Assembly (NCBI RefSeq): GCF_028622835.1
Contig: NZ_CP117677.1
Span: forward strand, 1,722,820 to 1,786,819
Source of the DNA: Caloramator sp. mosi_1
Lineage (GTDB): Bacteria > Bacillota > Clostridia > Clostridiales > Caloramatoraceae
Length of the DNA: 64,000 nucleotides
Direction of reading: 5' to 3'
In this document: piece by piece, positions 32,177 to 40,057 of the stretch
Layout of the letters: every line of letters starts with the position of its first letter
Position numbering within the stretch: the stretch's first letter is position 1
Notes under the pieces: generated by a model
What the model was told of the DNA's origin: nothing
Seen by the model: the letters and a program-made list of their open reading frames with translations, nothing else
The model's database searches: none
Position numbers and translations under genes: made by a program

Positions 32177-32219
32177 AAATAAGTTCCATATAGGTGAATA
32201 CTATATGGAACTTATTTTT
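32177..32219. terminator. Bidirectional terminator between def and selenoprotein gene
   Basis: ATAAGTTCCATATAG pairs with CTATATGGAACTTAT around GTGAATA, with T-rich flanks on both strands. The selenoprotein stop codon (32201-32203) lies in the right arm. Confidence 0.88.
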
Positions 32220-32500
32220 ACACCCTTAACATTAAATATAGGTCCAAATAGTGGTATTTTTGCCTTAAGTTCAATTGTTATTTCATCATCACATTTAAGG
32301 CTTTTGTGGATATATATTTTTATTCCATTTTGCTCATAATAATAGTAGTTTTCAATATTATCTACGTATTTTAAAGCCTCAATCCAAAGGCTTTTAATGC
32401 TGCCTGCTCATCCGCAGGAGGATTTAATAACAGTAATTATTAAATTACCTCCTTTTGAGGTAATATAATCTATAGCCTTTTGATTTATCAGAAATCTCAT
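32201..32500 (-). CDS. Candidate HesB-like/CC-Se selenoprotein, TGA at codon 31
   Basis: A 99-residue frame runs from ATG at 32500, 6 bases after GGAGGTG, to TAG at 32201-32203. It contains one in-frame TGA at codon 31 (32408-32410). The sequence around it reads IKSSCG-U-AGSIKS. A Cys-Gly-Cys here is the metal-binding end of HesB/IscA proteins, and HesB-like or CC/Se-motif families use Sec at this place, to my knowledge. Downstream, FGPIFNVKGVKI completes the fold. No indel is needed to keep the frame, unlike its neighbours. A SECIS-like hairpin follows the TGA. A conventional caller would miss or split this gene. SelA-D are not in the window. Confidence 0.72.
32371..32397 (-). promoter_or_regulatory. 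SECIS-like hairpin downstream of in-frame TGA
   Basis: On the minus strand TTAAAAGCCT pairs with AGGCTTTAA, leaving loop TTGGATTG; a U-G closing pair would place GG at loop positions 2-3. The first of these G lies after 22 bases from the TGA. Bacterial SECIS elements have a short stem, a small loop with an early G, and about 16-37 bases between UGA and that G. Confidence 0.6.
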
Positions 32501-32556
32501 TCAAACACCTCCAAATCTGTATATAATAATTTTATCATACAAAGGGGTAATAAAAA

Positions 32557-32893
32557 ATGCTAATAGTAACAGCTGCGATTATAGTAAAAGACGGAAAGAT
32601 ACTTATAACTCAAAGAAAAAAGAAAAGAAGGGAGGCCTTCTTTGGGAGTTTCAGGTGGAAAGCTTGAAAAGGATGAATCACCTGAGGAGTGTATTGTTAG
32701 AGAAATAAAGGAAGAAATAAATATTGATATTGAAGTTATAGATATATTTGATGTAGTTTTTTACAGGTATATTGATTTTAATATTCTTATGTTGGTATAT
32801 AAATGTAAATATAAAGGTGGAGAAATAGTTGCAAAGGAAGTGGAGGACTATAGATGGGTTGATGTATCGGATTTGATCAATTACGATTTTTAG
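32557..32893 (+). CDS. NUDIX hydrolase (MutT-like)
   Basis: The Nudix box is GGKLEKDESPEECIVREIKEEINI, shown here in halves as GGKLEKDESPEE and REIKEEINI, with the REUXEE core intact. The N terminus is MLIVTAAIIVKDGKILITQR. A frameshift near 32625 (AAAAAAGAAAAGAAGGGAGG) precedes the box. The frame as written ends at 32893; another indel in GATTTTTAGAAG probably hides about 15 more residues (LEADISVVKKLLLKI). It resembles 8-oxo-dGTPase/CTP pyrophosphohydrolase types; the substrate cannot be told. Confidence 0.8.
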
Positions 32894-32944
32894 AAGCAGA
32901 TATTTCAGTAGTCAAAAAATTATTGCTAAAAATATATAAAAATA

Positions 32945-32991
32945 TAGACTTACATCTGTCTTTACAGTATAATATGTGTAAAGACAGATGT
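32945..32991 (+). promoter_or_regulatory. Promoter embedded in a perfect 15-bp inverted repeat (operator)
   Basis: ACATCTGTCTTTACA (32952-32966) and TGTAAAGACAGATGT (32977-32991) are exact inverted repeats. The 10-base spacer holds TATAAT (32968-32973), and TAGACT lies 17 bases upstream as a -35. A repressor bound to the repeats would cover the promoter. The style recalls NiaR (niacin) operators, but I cannot verify the motif. Confidence 0.7.
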
Positions 32992-33005
32992 AAAGGAGGA
33001 TGTTT

Positions 33006-33495
33006 ATGAAGACAAGGGAGTTAACAATAGGAGCGGTTTTTGCAGCATTATCAATACTTATACCTCTTGCCTTTGGAGGATTTTTAACACTACATTTAGG
33101 TCCATTTACAGCAACTATTATGTCACACGTTCCTTTATTCTTATCAATGCTAATAAGTCCACAAGTTGCAGCTATGGTTGGTGCATCTTCTGCTCTTGGA
33201 TTTTTATAAAGCTTGGAAGACCAGAAGTTACAGCAAGAGCCTTAATGCATATTATAGTTGGATATTTTGGTGGATGGCTTATAAAAAGAGGGATAAAATA
33301 CGAACTTGTACTTCTTATAATTTTACCTGTACACGCACTTCTTGAGGCATTTATTGTAATTCCAATAGTTGGACTTGATTATAGGATGTTTTATATCGTT
33401 GCAGTAGGAACAGCAATACACCATTTAATAGATTCAGCAATATCAGTTTTCTTTGCAAGAACCACAGGACTATATACATTAAAAAATCAGCCTAA
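33006..33495 (+). CDS. ECF transporter S component, possibly niacin (NiaX-like)
   Basis: This is a hydrophobic protein of about 163 residues with five to six membrane helices. It begins MKTRELTIGAVFAALSILIPLAFGGFLTLH in pieces and contains SHVPLFLSMLISP and ALMHIIVGYFGG, typical of substrate-binding S components that use the shared ECF energy module. A frameshift near 33207 (GATTTTTATAAAGC) is evident. The true stop is probably TAA at 33493, in the terminator hairpin; the written frame otherwise runs into the repeat element. ATG at 33006 is 6 bases after AAGGAGG. Substrate is inferred from similarity and the operator only. Confidence 0.72.
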
Positions 33496-33504
33496 TAGGC
33501 TGAT
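33486..33504. terminator. Left copy of duplicated terminator hairpin
   Basis: ATCAGCCTAATAGGCTGAT is a perfect palindrome directly after the ECF S-component gene. It lacks a T run because the repeat element follows immediately. An identical copy lies at 33787-33805. Confidence 0.75.
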
Positions 33505-33786
33505 CAGATTGTTGACAAACACAAAAGATGCATTGATTATGAAATTGCCCCTTGAAAGGATTTCAAATTGGCATATTTCATAAGCTTTAGCAAGTGTTGC
33601 TTTTCGACTTTGAAAAGTCCGTAATTCGGCACACGATGTGCCGAGCCGAGCGGCCCTCACGGATGAGGGCATCGCGAGGGTAGGACTTTTCAAACAAAGA
33701 AAAGCTTAGACTTGCTTAGCGAAATGAAGGAATGCCAAGGAAATCCTTCAAGGGGCCAAACATATTATAGCTTTTTCAACAGCCTC
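33505..33786 (+). repeat. Palindromic repeat element, copy A (282 bp)
   Basis: The ends are imperfect inverted repeats (CAGATTGTTGACAAAC against GAGGCTGTTGAAAAAGC). Long arms pair: CCCCTTGAAAGGATTT...AAGCTTTAGCAAG with CTTGCTTAGCG...AAATCCTTCAAGGGG, then TTTGAAAAGTCC with GGACTTTTCAAA. The centre is two perfect hairpins, CGGCACA-CGA-TGTGCCG and GCCCTCA-CGGA-TGAGGGC, and is GC-rich in an AT-rich genome. No gene is present. It is flanked by identical 19-bp terminator hairpins. Related copies are at 54.4 and 61.1 kb. Confidence 0.85.
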
Positions 33787-33805
33787 ATCAGCCTAATAGG
33801 CTGAT
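33787..33805. terminator. Right copy of duplicated terminator hairpin
   Basis: The palindrome is identical to that at 33486-33504 and is followed by TTATTTTTCC, so it can terminate plus-strand transcripts; the convergent minus-strand gene ends directly next to it. Confidence 0.75.
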
Positions 33806-34863
33806 TTATTTTTCCTTTTCTAAGAAACATTTAATAGCAGCCTTTACAAGGCGTCTATCATATCCCCAATCCTTAATCCCTACGATCTTAACTTTATCAG
33901 AATACTTAAGTGCGATTTTAGGATAATAATATTCCGACATTACTCCAGAGGAGGATTCATCAAGGCAGACATATAATATGTTGTTACACTCTTTATCAAT
34001 AAAATGCCTAATACCGTAGTCTAAATCGTCGGTTATTAAAAACACGTCATCTTTTCTATAAGTTTCATTAAGATGAGATTTTATTATAGTACCTACATCG
34101 GTATTTTTAGTTAAAAGAATTATACCATCAAATCTTGCAGGCATATTTATTATTTTTTCAGTTATATACTCCTGAAATTCGCCTGTTTCTTGAATGGATT
34201 TAGTTACTTTAACTTGAACTCCATTGGAGGATAGCTTTTTAAAGTCAACATATTTTTGATTTTTTCTATTCCATTATTATCTGCAGTATAATTTATAATG
34301 ATTATTTCAGAACAACCGTCGTTTACGGCATAGGTTATAGCATCATTAAGAGTTGGAGTATATCCTGAATAGGCAATATAAAAATAGTAGGGTTTATAGC
34401 TTAGAATAGAAGATTTTACATCTCTTGCTATTAAGCTAAGATTATTATTTTTATTGTTAATTTCAAGTTCAGAATATATTTTTTTATTTTATAGCTATAT
34501 ATAGGCTTTAAATAAAAGGGCTTATCCTGTAAAAAATAGTTGGCGTAGTAGGGAGTATATTTTTCCATTTCACCTTCGCAGTAGAATATTACAGCTTTTT
34601 TATTTTGTGATATAGTACCAAAGTTTATTAAATTTTGTGTATTGGGTTTAAAAATTACATAGCTTGACAATAAATAAGAAACAATAAATGCAGTTACAGA
34701 ATAAAGTAAATATTGCTTATTAATAATTAGCAATTTTTTAGCAGAAACTAATATTGCGATTGATATTATAAAAAGTACAATAAAAGAGGAGTGTAGGAAA
34801 AAGGAGCAGAGAGTATTAGACAAAATATAATTCCCAAAAGATTGAAAACAAGAGTAGTAGCAT
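33806..34863 (-). CDS. Hypothetical membrane protein with ferrochelatase-like soluble domain
   Basis: About 350 residues. Two membrane helices near the N terminus (SSFIVLFIISIAILVSAKK and YLLYSVTAFIVSYLLSSYVIF) precede a soluble region beginning KAVIFYCEGEMEKYTPYY. It contains YYFYIAYSGYTPTLNDAITYA and EIIIINYTADNNG, loosely recalling ferrochelatase/CbiX-like folds, and ends VKAAIKCFLEKEK. ATG at 34863 follows GGGAGG. Frameshifts near 34840, 34480 and 34255 divide it. I do not recognise a defined family; the chelatase resemblance is weak and functional assignment is not justified. Confidence 0.55.
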
Positions 34864-35011
34864 ACAGTACCTCCCTAATCATTTCAAAAAAATATATGTT
34901 TAGAATTAGAAATTTATAACAAAAAATAAAGGAAAAAAATTATCTATTAATATTTTATTAACCTTTATTTTGGTGTATAATTTAAATATAAAATAAATGG
35001 AGGTGTAAAAA

Positions 35012-36187
35012 ATGGCATCTATAGAATTGAAAAAGGGAATATATTGGATAGGAGTTAAAAATCCTGAACTTAGAGTTTTTGATATTATAATGACTACTAA
35101 GATGGGAACCACATATAATTCATATTTAATTGTTGATGAAAAGATTACGTTGGTGGATACAGTAAAGGATGGATATCAAGAAGAATTTTTAAATAACATA
35201 AAAAGTATAATTGGAGATAGAAATATTGACTATTTAGTAGTCCAACATACAGAACCAGATCATAGTGGTTCATTAAGAAAAATATTAGAAACCTATAAAG
35301 ATATTGTTGTATATGCATCAAAACCAGCCTTAATTAATATAAAGGAAATTACTAATATGGACTTTAATTCAATAGAGGCTAAGGAAGACTTATGTATAGG
35401 TGAAAGAACACTTAAATTTATATCAGCACCATTTTTACATTGGCCAGATACAATATTTACATATAGTGAAAAGGATAAGGTGTTATTTACTTGTGACGCA
35501 TTTGGTTGTCACTACTGTGATGAAAACAGCATTTTTAATGATGAAGTTGGAGATTTCTCTGAGGAATTTAGATATTACTATGATGTTATTATGGGACCAT
35601 TTAAAAAATATGTATTGTCAGCAATAGATAAAATCAAAAACATTTCCTTTGATATGATTTGTACAAGTCACGGTCCTATATTAAGAAAGGATATAAACAA
35701 GTACATAGATTTATATGAAAAGTGGAGCAAAGAGGGAATATATCAAGAGGAAAAATCAGCAGTTGTTGCCTATGTATCAGCCTATGGGTATACAAAGACT
35801 ATTGCAGAAAATATTGAAAAGGGACTTAAAGAAAATGGTGTAAAGGTTTATATGTATGATATTTCTGAATCAGATTTAAGTGAGATAGTAGATAAGATAG
35901 AAAGATCAAAGGCGTTATTAGTAGGTTCACCAACAATAAACCAAGATGCTGTAAAACCTGTTTGGGATCTATTATCACTTGTATGTCCAATAACAAATAG
36001 AGGCAAATTAGCAGTTGCCTTTGGGTCCTATGGATGGAGTGGCGAAGCAATTCCAATGCTTGTAGATAGATTAAAGGGATTAAAGTTTAATACAGAAATT
36101 GAAGCTCTAAAGGTTAAATTTAAGCCATCAGAGGAAGATATACAAAAGGCTATAGAACTTGGTAAGACTATTGCAAATAAAATATGA
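35012..36187 (+). CDS. Flavodiiron protein (A-type flavoprotein, FprA-like)
   Basis: This intact 391-residue protein reduces O2 (or NO) to protect the anaerobe. The metallo-beta-lactamase-like diiron domain has HTEPDHSGS, APFLHWPDT and TCDAFGCHYC, supplying the His/Glu/Asp ligands. The C-terminal flavodoxin domain begins AVVAYVSAYGYTKTIAENI and contains VGSPTINQDAVKPVWDLL and AFGSYGWSGEA. GGAGGTG precedes the ATG. It stands as a single gene with an upstream AT-rich promoter region; electrons probably come from rubredoxin or F420-independent donors not in the window. Confidence 0.95.
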   Translation: MASIELKKGIYWIGVKNPELRVFDIIMTTKMGTTYNSYLIVDEKITLVDTVKDGYQEEFLNNIKSIIGDRNIDYLVVQHTEPDHSGSLRKILETYKDIVVYASKPALINIKEITNMDFNSIEAKEDLCIGERTLKFISAPFLHWPDTIFTYSEKDKVLFTCDAFGCHYCDENSIFNDEVGDFSEEFRYYYDVIMGPFKKYVLSAIDKIKNISFDMICTSHGPILRKDINKYIDLYEKWSKEGIYQEEKSAVVAYVSAYGYTKTIAENIEKGLKENGVKVYMYDISESDLSEIVDKIERSKALLVGSPTINQDAVKPVWDLLSLVCPITNRGKLAVAFGSYGWSGEAIPMLVDRLKGLKFNTEIEALKVKFKPSEEDIQKAIELGKTIANKI

Positions 36188-36231
36188 ATAACTTAAAATA
36201 AAAGGGATATAATGTAAACGAGGTGATGAAT

Positions 36232-36627
36232 ATGAATACAAAAAGAATTTATGAATTTTTAGAAAAGCAAGGATTAGATGAAATCGACGAAATAGAATAT
36301 AAGGAAAAAATAGCTGTTTTTAATTTTGTGTATACATTTGATGACGCAGAAATTGAGGCGGCAAAGTCCTATGCTAATGATAATTATGAGGATAAAGGTG
36401 AAGATGTTTGGTATGACGAATATTTCTTACCATATTTAGTTGATATTGCAGTAGACAATGTAAAGGATATTGTTGAGGATTTAGCAGAGGAATTTGATTT
36501 AAACTTTGATTTTGTTACATATGAATTAGATAGAAATTTCTTTGAACAGTGTGAATTTGTACTTGTTGTAAGTGATAAAGATGTTCAATTTGATATTGAC
36601 AAGGTGCTGGATGATTTAGAACTGTAA
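36232..36627 (+). CDS. Hypothetical acidic protein
   Basis: This is a 131-residue protein, MNTKRIYEFLEKQGLDEIDE, with about 30% Asp plus Glu. No membrane segment, Cys pair or known motif is visible. The start ATG follows GAGGTGATGA; an in-frame GTG at 36223 overlaps that site. It lies 44 bases after the flavodiiron gene and may be cotranscribed with it. I do not recognise the family. Confidence 0.6.
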   Translation: MNTKRIYEFLEKQGLDEIDEIEYKEKIAVFNFVYTFDDAEIEAAKSYANDNYEDKGEDVWYDEYFLPYLVDIAVDNVKDIVEDLAEEFDLNFDFVTYELDRNFFEQCEFVLVVSDKDVQFDIDKVLDDLEL

Positions 36628-36680
36628 AATTTAAAATTCTGAAATAAGAAATTGTTAAGAAAATAACTTCAAAATTAGTA

Positions 36681-36809
36681 TTGACTTTAAAATTTTAAAT
36701 TGGTAAAATTATTACATAAATAAACATTAAATTAGTAAGTGATGCCATTTAATAAATGGTGTTACCCCTATAGGTAAAGCTAAGGCACCTTCGTGGTGCC
36801 TTAGCTTTT
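36681..36809 (+). promoter_or_regulatory. Promoter and structured leader with attenuator (unknown class)
   Basis: TTGACT (36681) and TAAAAT (36704) are spaced 17 bases. The leader contains a 12-bp hairpin with G-T pairs (GTGATGCCATTT / AAATGGTGTTAC, 36739-36765), a small hairpin TTACC-CCTATA-GGTAA (36762-36777) that shares bases with it, and then a perfect 12-bp terminator at 36778-36809 that ends just before the ribosome binding site. This is riboswitch-like, but I cannot match a known class. Confidence 0.6.
36778..36809 (+). terminator. Intrinsic terminator in leader of FMN reductase
   Basis: AGCTAAGGCACC pairs perfectly with GGTGCCTTAGCT around TTCGT, followed by TTTT; GAAGGAG and the ATG come directly after, so it must be an attenuator. 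Confidence 0.88.
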
Positions 36810-36823
36810 GAAGGAGTGAATTT

Positions 36824-37368
36824 ATGAATGTTGTTGTATTGAATGGAAGTTTTAATAAAAATGGAAAAACATACTCTATTCTGAATGAATTTTTAAACAA
36901 AATTAAACATAGAAGTAATAATATCTTTATTGTAGATGTTTACGATTTGAAGATAAATCACTGTATAGGTTGCAGAAGATGTGAAAAAACAGGTGAGTGT
37001 ATCTATAGAGATTTAGATGAATTATATAAAAAATAGAAGATGCAGATTTGATTGTTATTTCATCTCCAGTATATTTTGTCTCCTTTACAAGTCCTCTTAA
37101 ACAATTAATTGATAGATTGCAGGTTATTTATGCAAGAAAATTTATATTAAATCAATATATAAAACCTAAAAAGGGTATATTTATATTTACCGCGGGTAGA
37201 AAAAATAATAAAATGGTTGATGCATTATTGTTGCAGTGTAAGTATGTATTTATATCTTTAAATGCTGAATTAATTGGTTCTTTGTTTAAACTTGATACCG
37301 ATAATGAAGTAGAATTAGATTTGGAAGTAATAAACAAGGATATAGATGTACTATTAAGTAATATATGA
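36824..37368 (+). CDS. NADPH-dependent FMN reductase / iron-sulfur flavoprotein-like
   Basis: This flavodoxin-fold protein begins MNVVVLNGSFNKNGKTYSIL. The motif HCIGCRRCEKTGECIYRDD-like (Cys-x2-Cys-x5-Cys) recalls the cluster-binding loop of iron-sulfur flavoproteins, and ADLIVISSPVYFVSFTSPLKQLIDR is the FMN-binding segment. A frameshift near 37035 in the poly-A run separates two halves. About 180 residues. It is controlled by the attenuator upstream. The electron donor and acceptor are unknown. Confidence 0.8.
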
Positions 37369-37449
37369 TAGGACCTCCGATGTATAAATATAGTAATAAA
37401 TGACTATAATCTTTAATAAAATATTTTGTAGTTATTTAAGGAGGTCCTT

Positions 37450-38386
37450 ATGCATACCCGTGGTTTGTATGATTTAGAAAAACGGTATTTATTAAAAAGG
37501 TTTATTAATGTTTTTGCTTTTGTAATTATATTTCTTCTAATTATGTTTGTAAGACCTAAGGATGAATATACAGCCTTTGAAAAATCCTTAAAGGAAAGGG
37601 ATTTTAGAGCCCTTTATAGTATGATAATAAATAAAGATTTTACTTATGGGGTTTTTGAAGAGTATATAAGATATAACTTTGGAGATGAAATATATATAAA
37701 GGAAAAACATAAAACAGAAGATGGTTATATTCTTAAAGTGGACAGTAAAACAGGTGAAAAAACATTAAAAATTAAAAAGATAAAAAATAAATTATATTGG
37801 GATTTTGATGACTATGTTTATGATTGGACTTTAAAGGTTCCCTTATACTCCACTGTTGAAGTGTGCGGCGTAGTATATGAAAACAAAGACGGCATTGTTA
37901 CAATAGAAAAAATACCTTTTGCAACTTATAATGTAAAGATAAAACTTAAGGGATGCGAAGATTATCAAAATAGAATACTTGCTGGGCAAAAGTTAGAGGT
38001 AAAGTTAGAGCTTTCTAAGGAAGTAGTAGATAGATGTAAAGAAGCTATATATGATTTTTTAAAGTTTAAAGAAATGCAATAGAAAATAAAAAGATAACAG
38101 AAGTTCAATGTTTATATACAGATTCAGGACTGTATAAAGAGGTTTTGAATGAAATAGAATGGTTAAAGACTGTAGATTATAAATACTACAAAAATTAGTA
38201 AATTGGAATGTAATTTCTGCCAAATTAAAACATTCAGGAGTAATCGAAATAGACATTAAAGAGGAATGGGAAGTTAAAGTAATAACAGATGAAAACGAAA
38301 GCACAAATATAAATACACAGATTAATAGATACTATGTCGAGATGGGAGATAATTATAAAATCGTACAAATAAATACAATAAAATAA
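37450..38386 (+). CDS. Hypothetical membrane-anchored protein (TcaA-like layout)
   Basis: One N-terminal membrane helix (INVFAFVIIFLLIMFV) is followed by a domain starting EYTAFEKSLKERDFRALYSMI and by beta-rich segments (VEVCGVVYENKDGIVTIEKIPFATYNVKIKLKG in pieces), an arrangement like TcaA family proteins, although no zinc ribbon precedes the helix. Frameshifts near 38080 and 38195 break the C-terminal part, which ends INRYYVEMGDNYKIVQINTIK. The start ATG follows AGGAGG. Function unknown; the N-in, C-out orientation is inferred from positive charges before the helix. Confidence 0.55.
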
Positions 38387-38457
38387 TAAATTTCTTGTTT
38401 ATATTTTTAAATAATGCACACTCTAAATAATGAAGAAAAAAGAAAGGAGTGTGTCCT

Positions 38458-38634
38458 ATGAAAAATAGATTACTTACCGGACTTGCAGCAGGAGCATTAC
38501 TTGGTGCAGCAGCAAGCTTGATGGCTATGCCAAGGATGGACTATAGAACAAGAAGAAAGGTAAATAGAGCTGGGAAGAGAATGGCACATAGACTTGAGGA
38601 CATAGTTGAAGATTTAAGAGATTATATGAAATAG
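38458..38634 (+). CDS. Small YtxH-like protein
   Basis: This 58-residue protein has an N-terminal Gly/Ala-rich hydrophobic segment (LLTGLAAGALLGAAASLMAM) and a basic helix (RTRRKVNRAGKRMAHRLEDIVEDLRDYMK in pieces), the YtxH-type layout. AAAGGAG lies 10 bases before the ATG. It is a single-gene unit with its own terminator. Function unknown. Confidence 0.65.
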   Translation: MKNRLLTGLAAGALLGAAASLMAMPRMDYRTRRKVNRAGKRMAHRLEDIVEDLRDYMK

Positions 38635-38659
38635 GGGTTTTTGCCCCTATTTATTTTTT
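38629..38659 (+). terminator. Intrinsic terminator after small YtxH-like gene
   Basis: AAATAGGGG pairs with CCCCTATTT around TTTTTG and is followed by ATTTTTT. It overlaps the stop codon. Confidence 0.88.
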
Positions 38660-38748
38660 GAATAAAAATTTTAATCATTTTTTAGTTGTAATGTTTAATA
38701 AAAATTTTATATAATTAAATAATAACAATATTAATGGGCGGGATGAGT

Positions 38749-40043
38749 ATGGAAATATTAACTTTAGGTGAAAAGATAAAGGCAAAAAGAAAAGAAAAAA
38801 TTTAACTTTAAAGGAACTTGCAGGGGATAGGGTTACACCTGGTCAAATAAGTTTAGTTGAGTCAGGTAAGGCTAATCCAAGTATTGAACTTCTGGAATAT
38901 ATAGCTCAAAAGCTTGAGACGGATGTAGATTATTTTTTAGAAAGTGAAGAAAAACAAGCATCCAAAATATGCGAATACTATCTTAATATAGTTGAAGTTT
39001 CTATTTCTGCCAGTGAATTTGAAAGAGCTAAAGAATATGTTGAAAAAGGAATACACTATGCCAATGAGTATAATCTTATCCTGTATAAGGGAAAATTCAA
39101 TATGGCTTTAGCTTTAATAAAGTTCTATGACAAAAAATATGAAGAATCTCAACAATATTGCTTAATTGCAAATAGCTTGTTTTTAAAGCTTAATTTAGTT
39201 GAGGATGCTATTAAAAGCTTTATATTGTTAGGTAAAATTAGTATAAGTATGGGATATTATTCAACAGCATTAAATTATTTCATACAAGGAGATTCTATAA
39301 TTTCAGAACACTTTTTAGAGGATGAGTTTTTAAAGGCAAAAATAAATTATTATATTGCTATGTCTAATTTGTATTTAAATAAAATTTCTCAAGCAATTGA
39401 TTTTGCCTATATCGCAAAGAAAAAATTAGAGGTATTTAATGATAAAAAGTCGTACGCAGATGTGCTTGTGCTATTAAGTTTATCCTATGCTAAGGAAGGC
39501 AACATCGCAAAGGCAATTAACTATTCTAAAAAGGCAAAGCAAATACTATCAGAACTTGATTATAAAAAGGATATTGCAGAAATTGAAGATGGTATAGGTG
39601 AAATATTTGCAATGTTTGATAACTATGATGAATCCTTTAGTCATCTGACTACTGCATTAAAAATAAAACAAGAAATAAAAGACAATACTGTGCCACAAAC
39701 ATTATTTAAATTGTGTGATAACTATATTAAACTTGGTCAAGTTGAAAAGGCTAAAGAAGTTGTTATGGATGTTTTAGATACTTTAAAGTATGAAGATTAT
39801 GAATACAGAATAAAGGCCAATGAATATTTATATAAGATATACAGCATAGAAAATAATACATCAAAGCTTGAGGAAATATTAATAAATACTATAAAATACC
39901 TTGAAACAACAGATTATAAAAAGGAACTTGCGAATTTTTATGTTCTTTTAGGGAAATTATACATAGATTTGAATATGCAGGATTTGGCACTTAAGTATAT
40001 GAATAAGAGTTTAGATTTATATAAGGAATTAGGAATAATATAG
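38749..40043 (+). CDS. HTH-XRE regulator with TPR repeats (tandem copy 1)
   Basis: The N-terminal helix-turn-helix is TLKELAGDRVTPGQISLVESGKANPS in pieces, after a frameshift near 38800 (AAAGAAAAAATT). The remaining 360 residues are tetratricopeptide repeats (for example YYSTALNYFIQGDSI, GNIAKAINYSKKAKQIL, MQDLALKYMNKSLDLYKELG). This layout is shared by RRNPP peptide-sensing regulators, but no short pheromone gene is seen alongside. GGGCGGGATG precedes the ATG. It is followed after 14 bases by a paralogue. Confidence 0.8.
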
Positions 40044-40057
40044 AAGTGGGGATTGGT

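Noticed and set aside
32893-33010. NUDIX protein extending to 33010
   Set aside because: The frame would run through the operator-promoter and the ECF ribosome binding site; the conserved part ends earlier.
33496-33583. C-terminal extension of the ECF S component (about 30 codons)
   Set aside because: The sequence lies in the terminator and palindromic repeat; the same bases occur in the other repeat copies without this gene.
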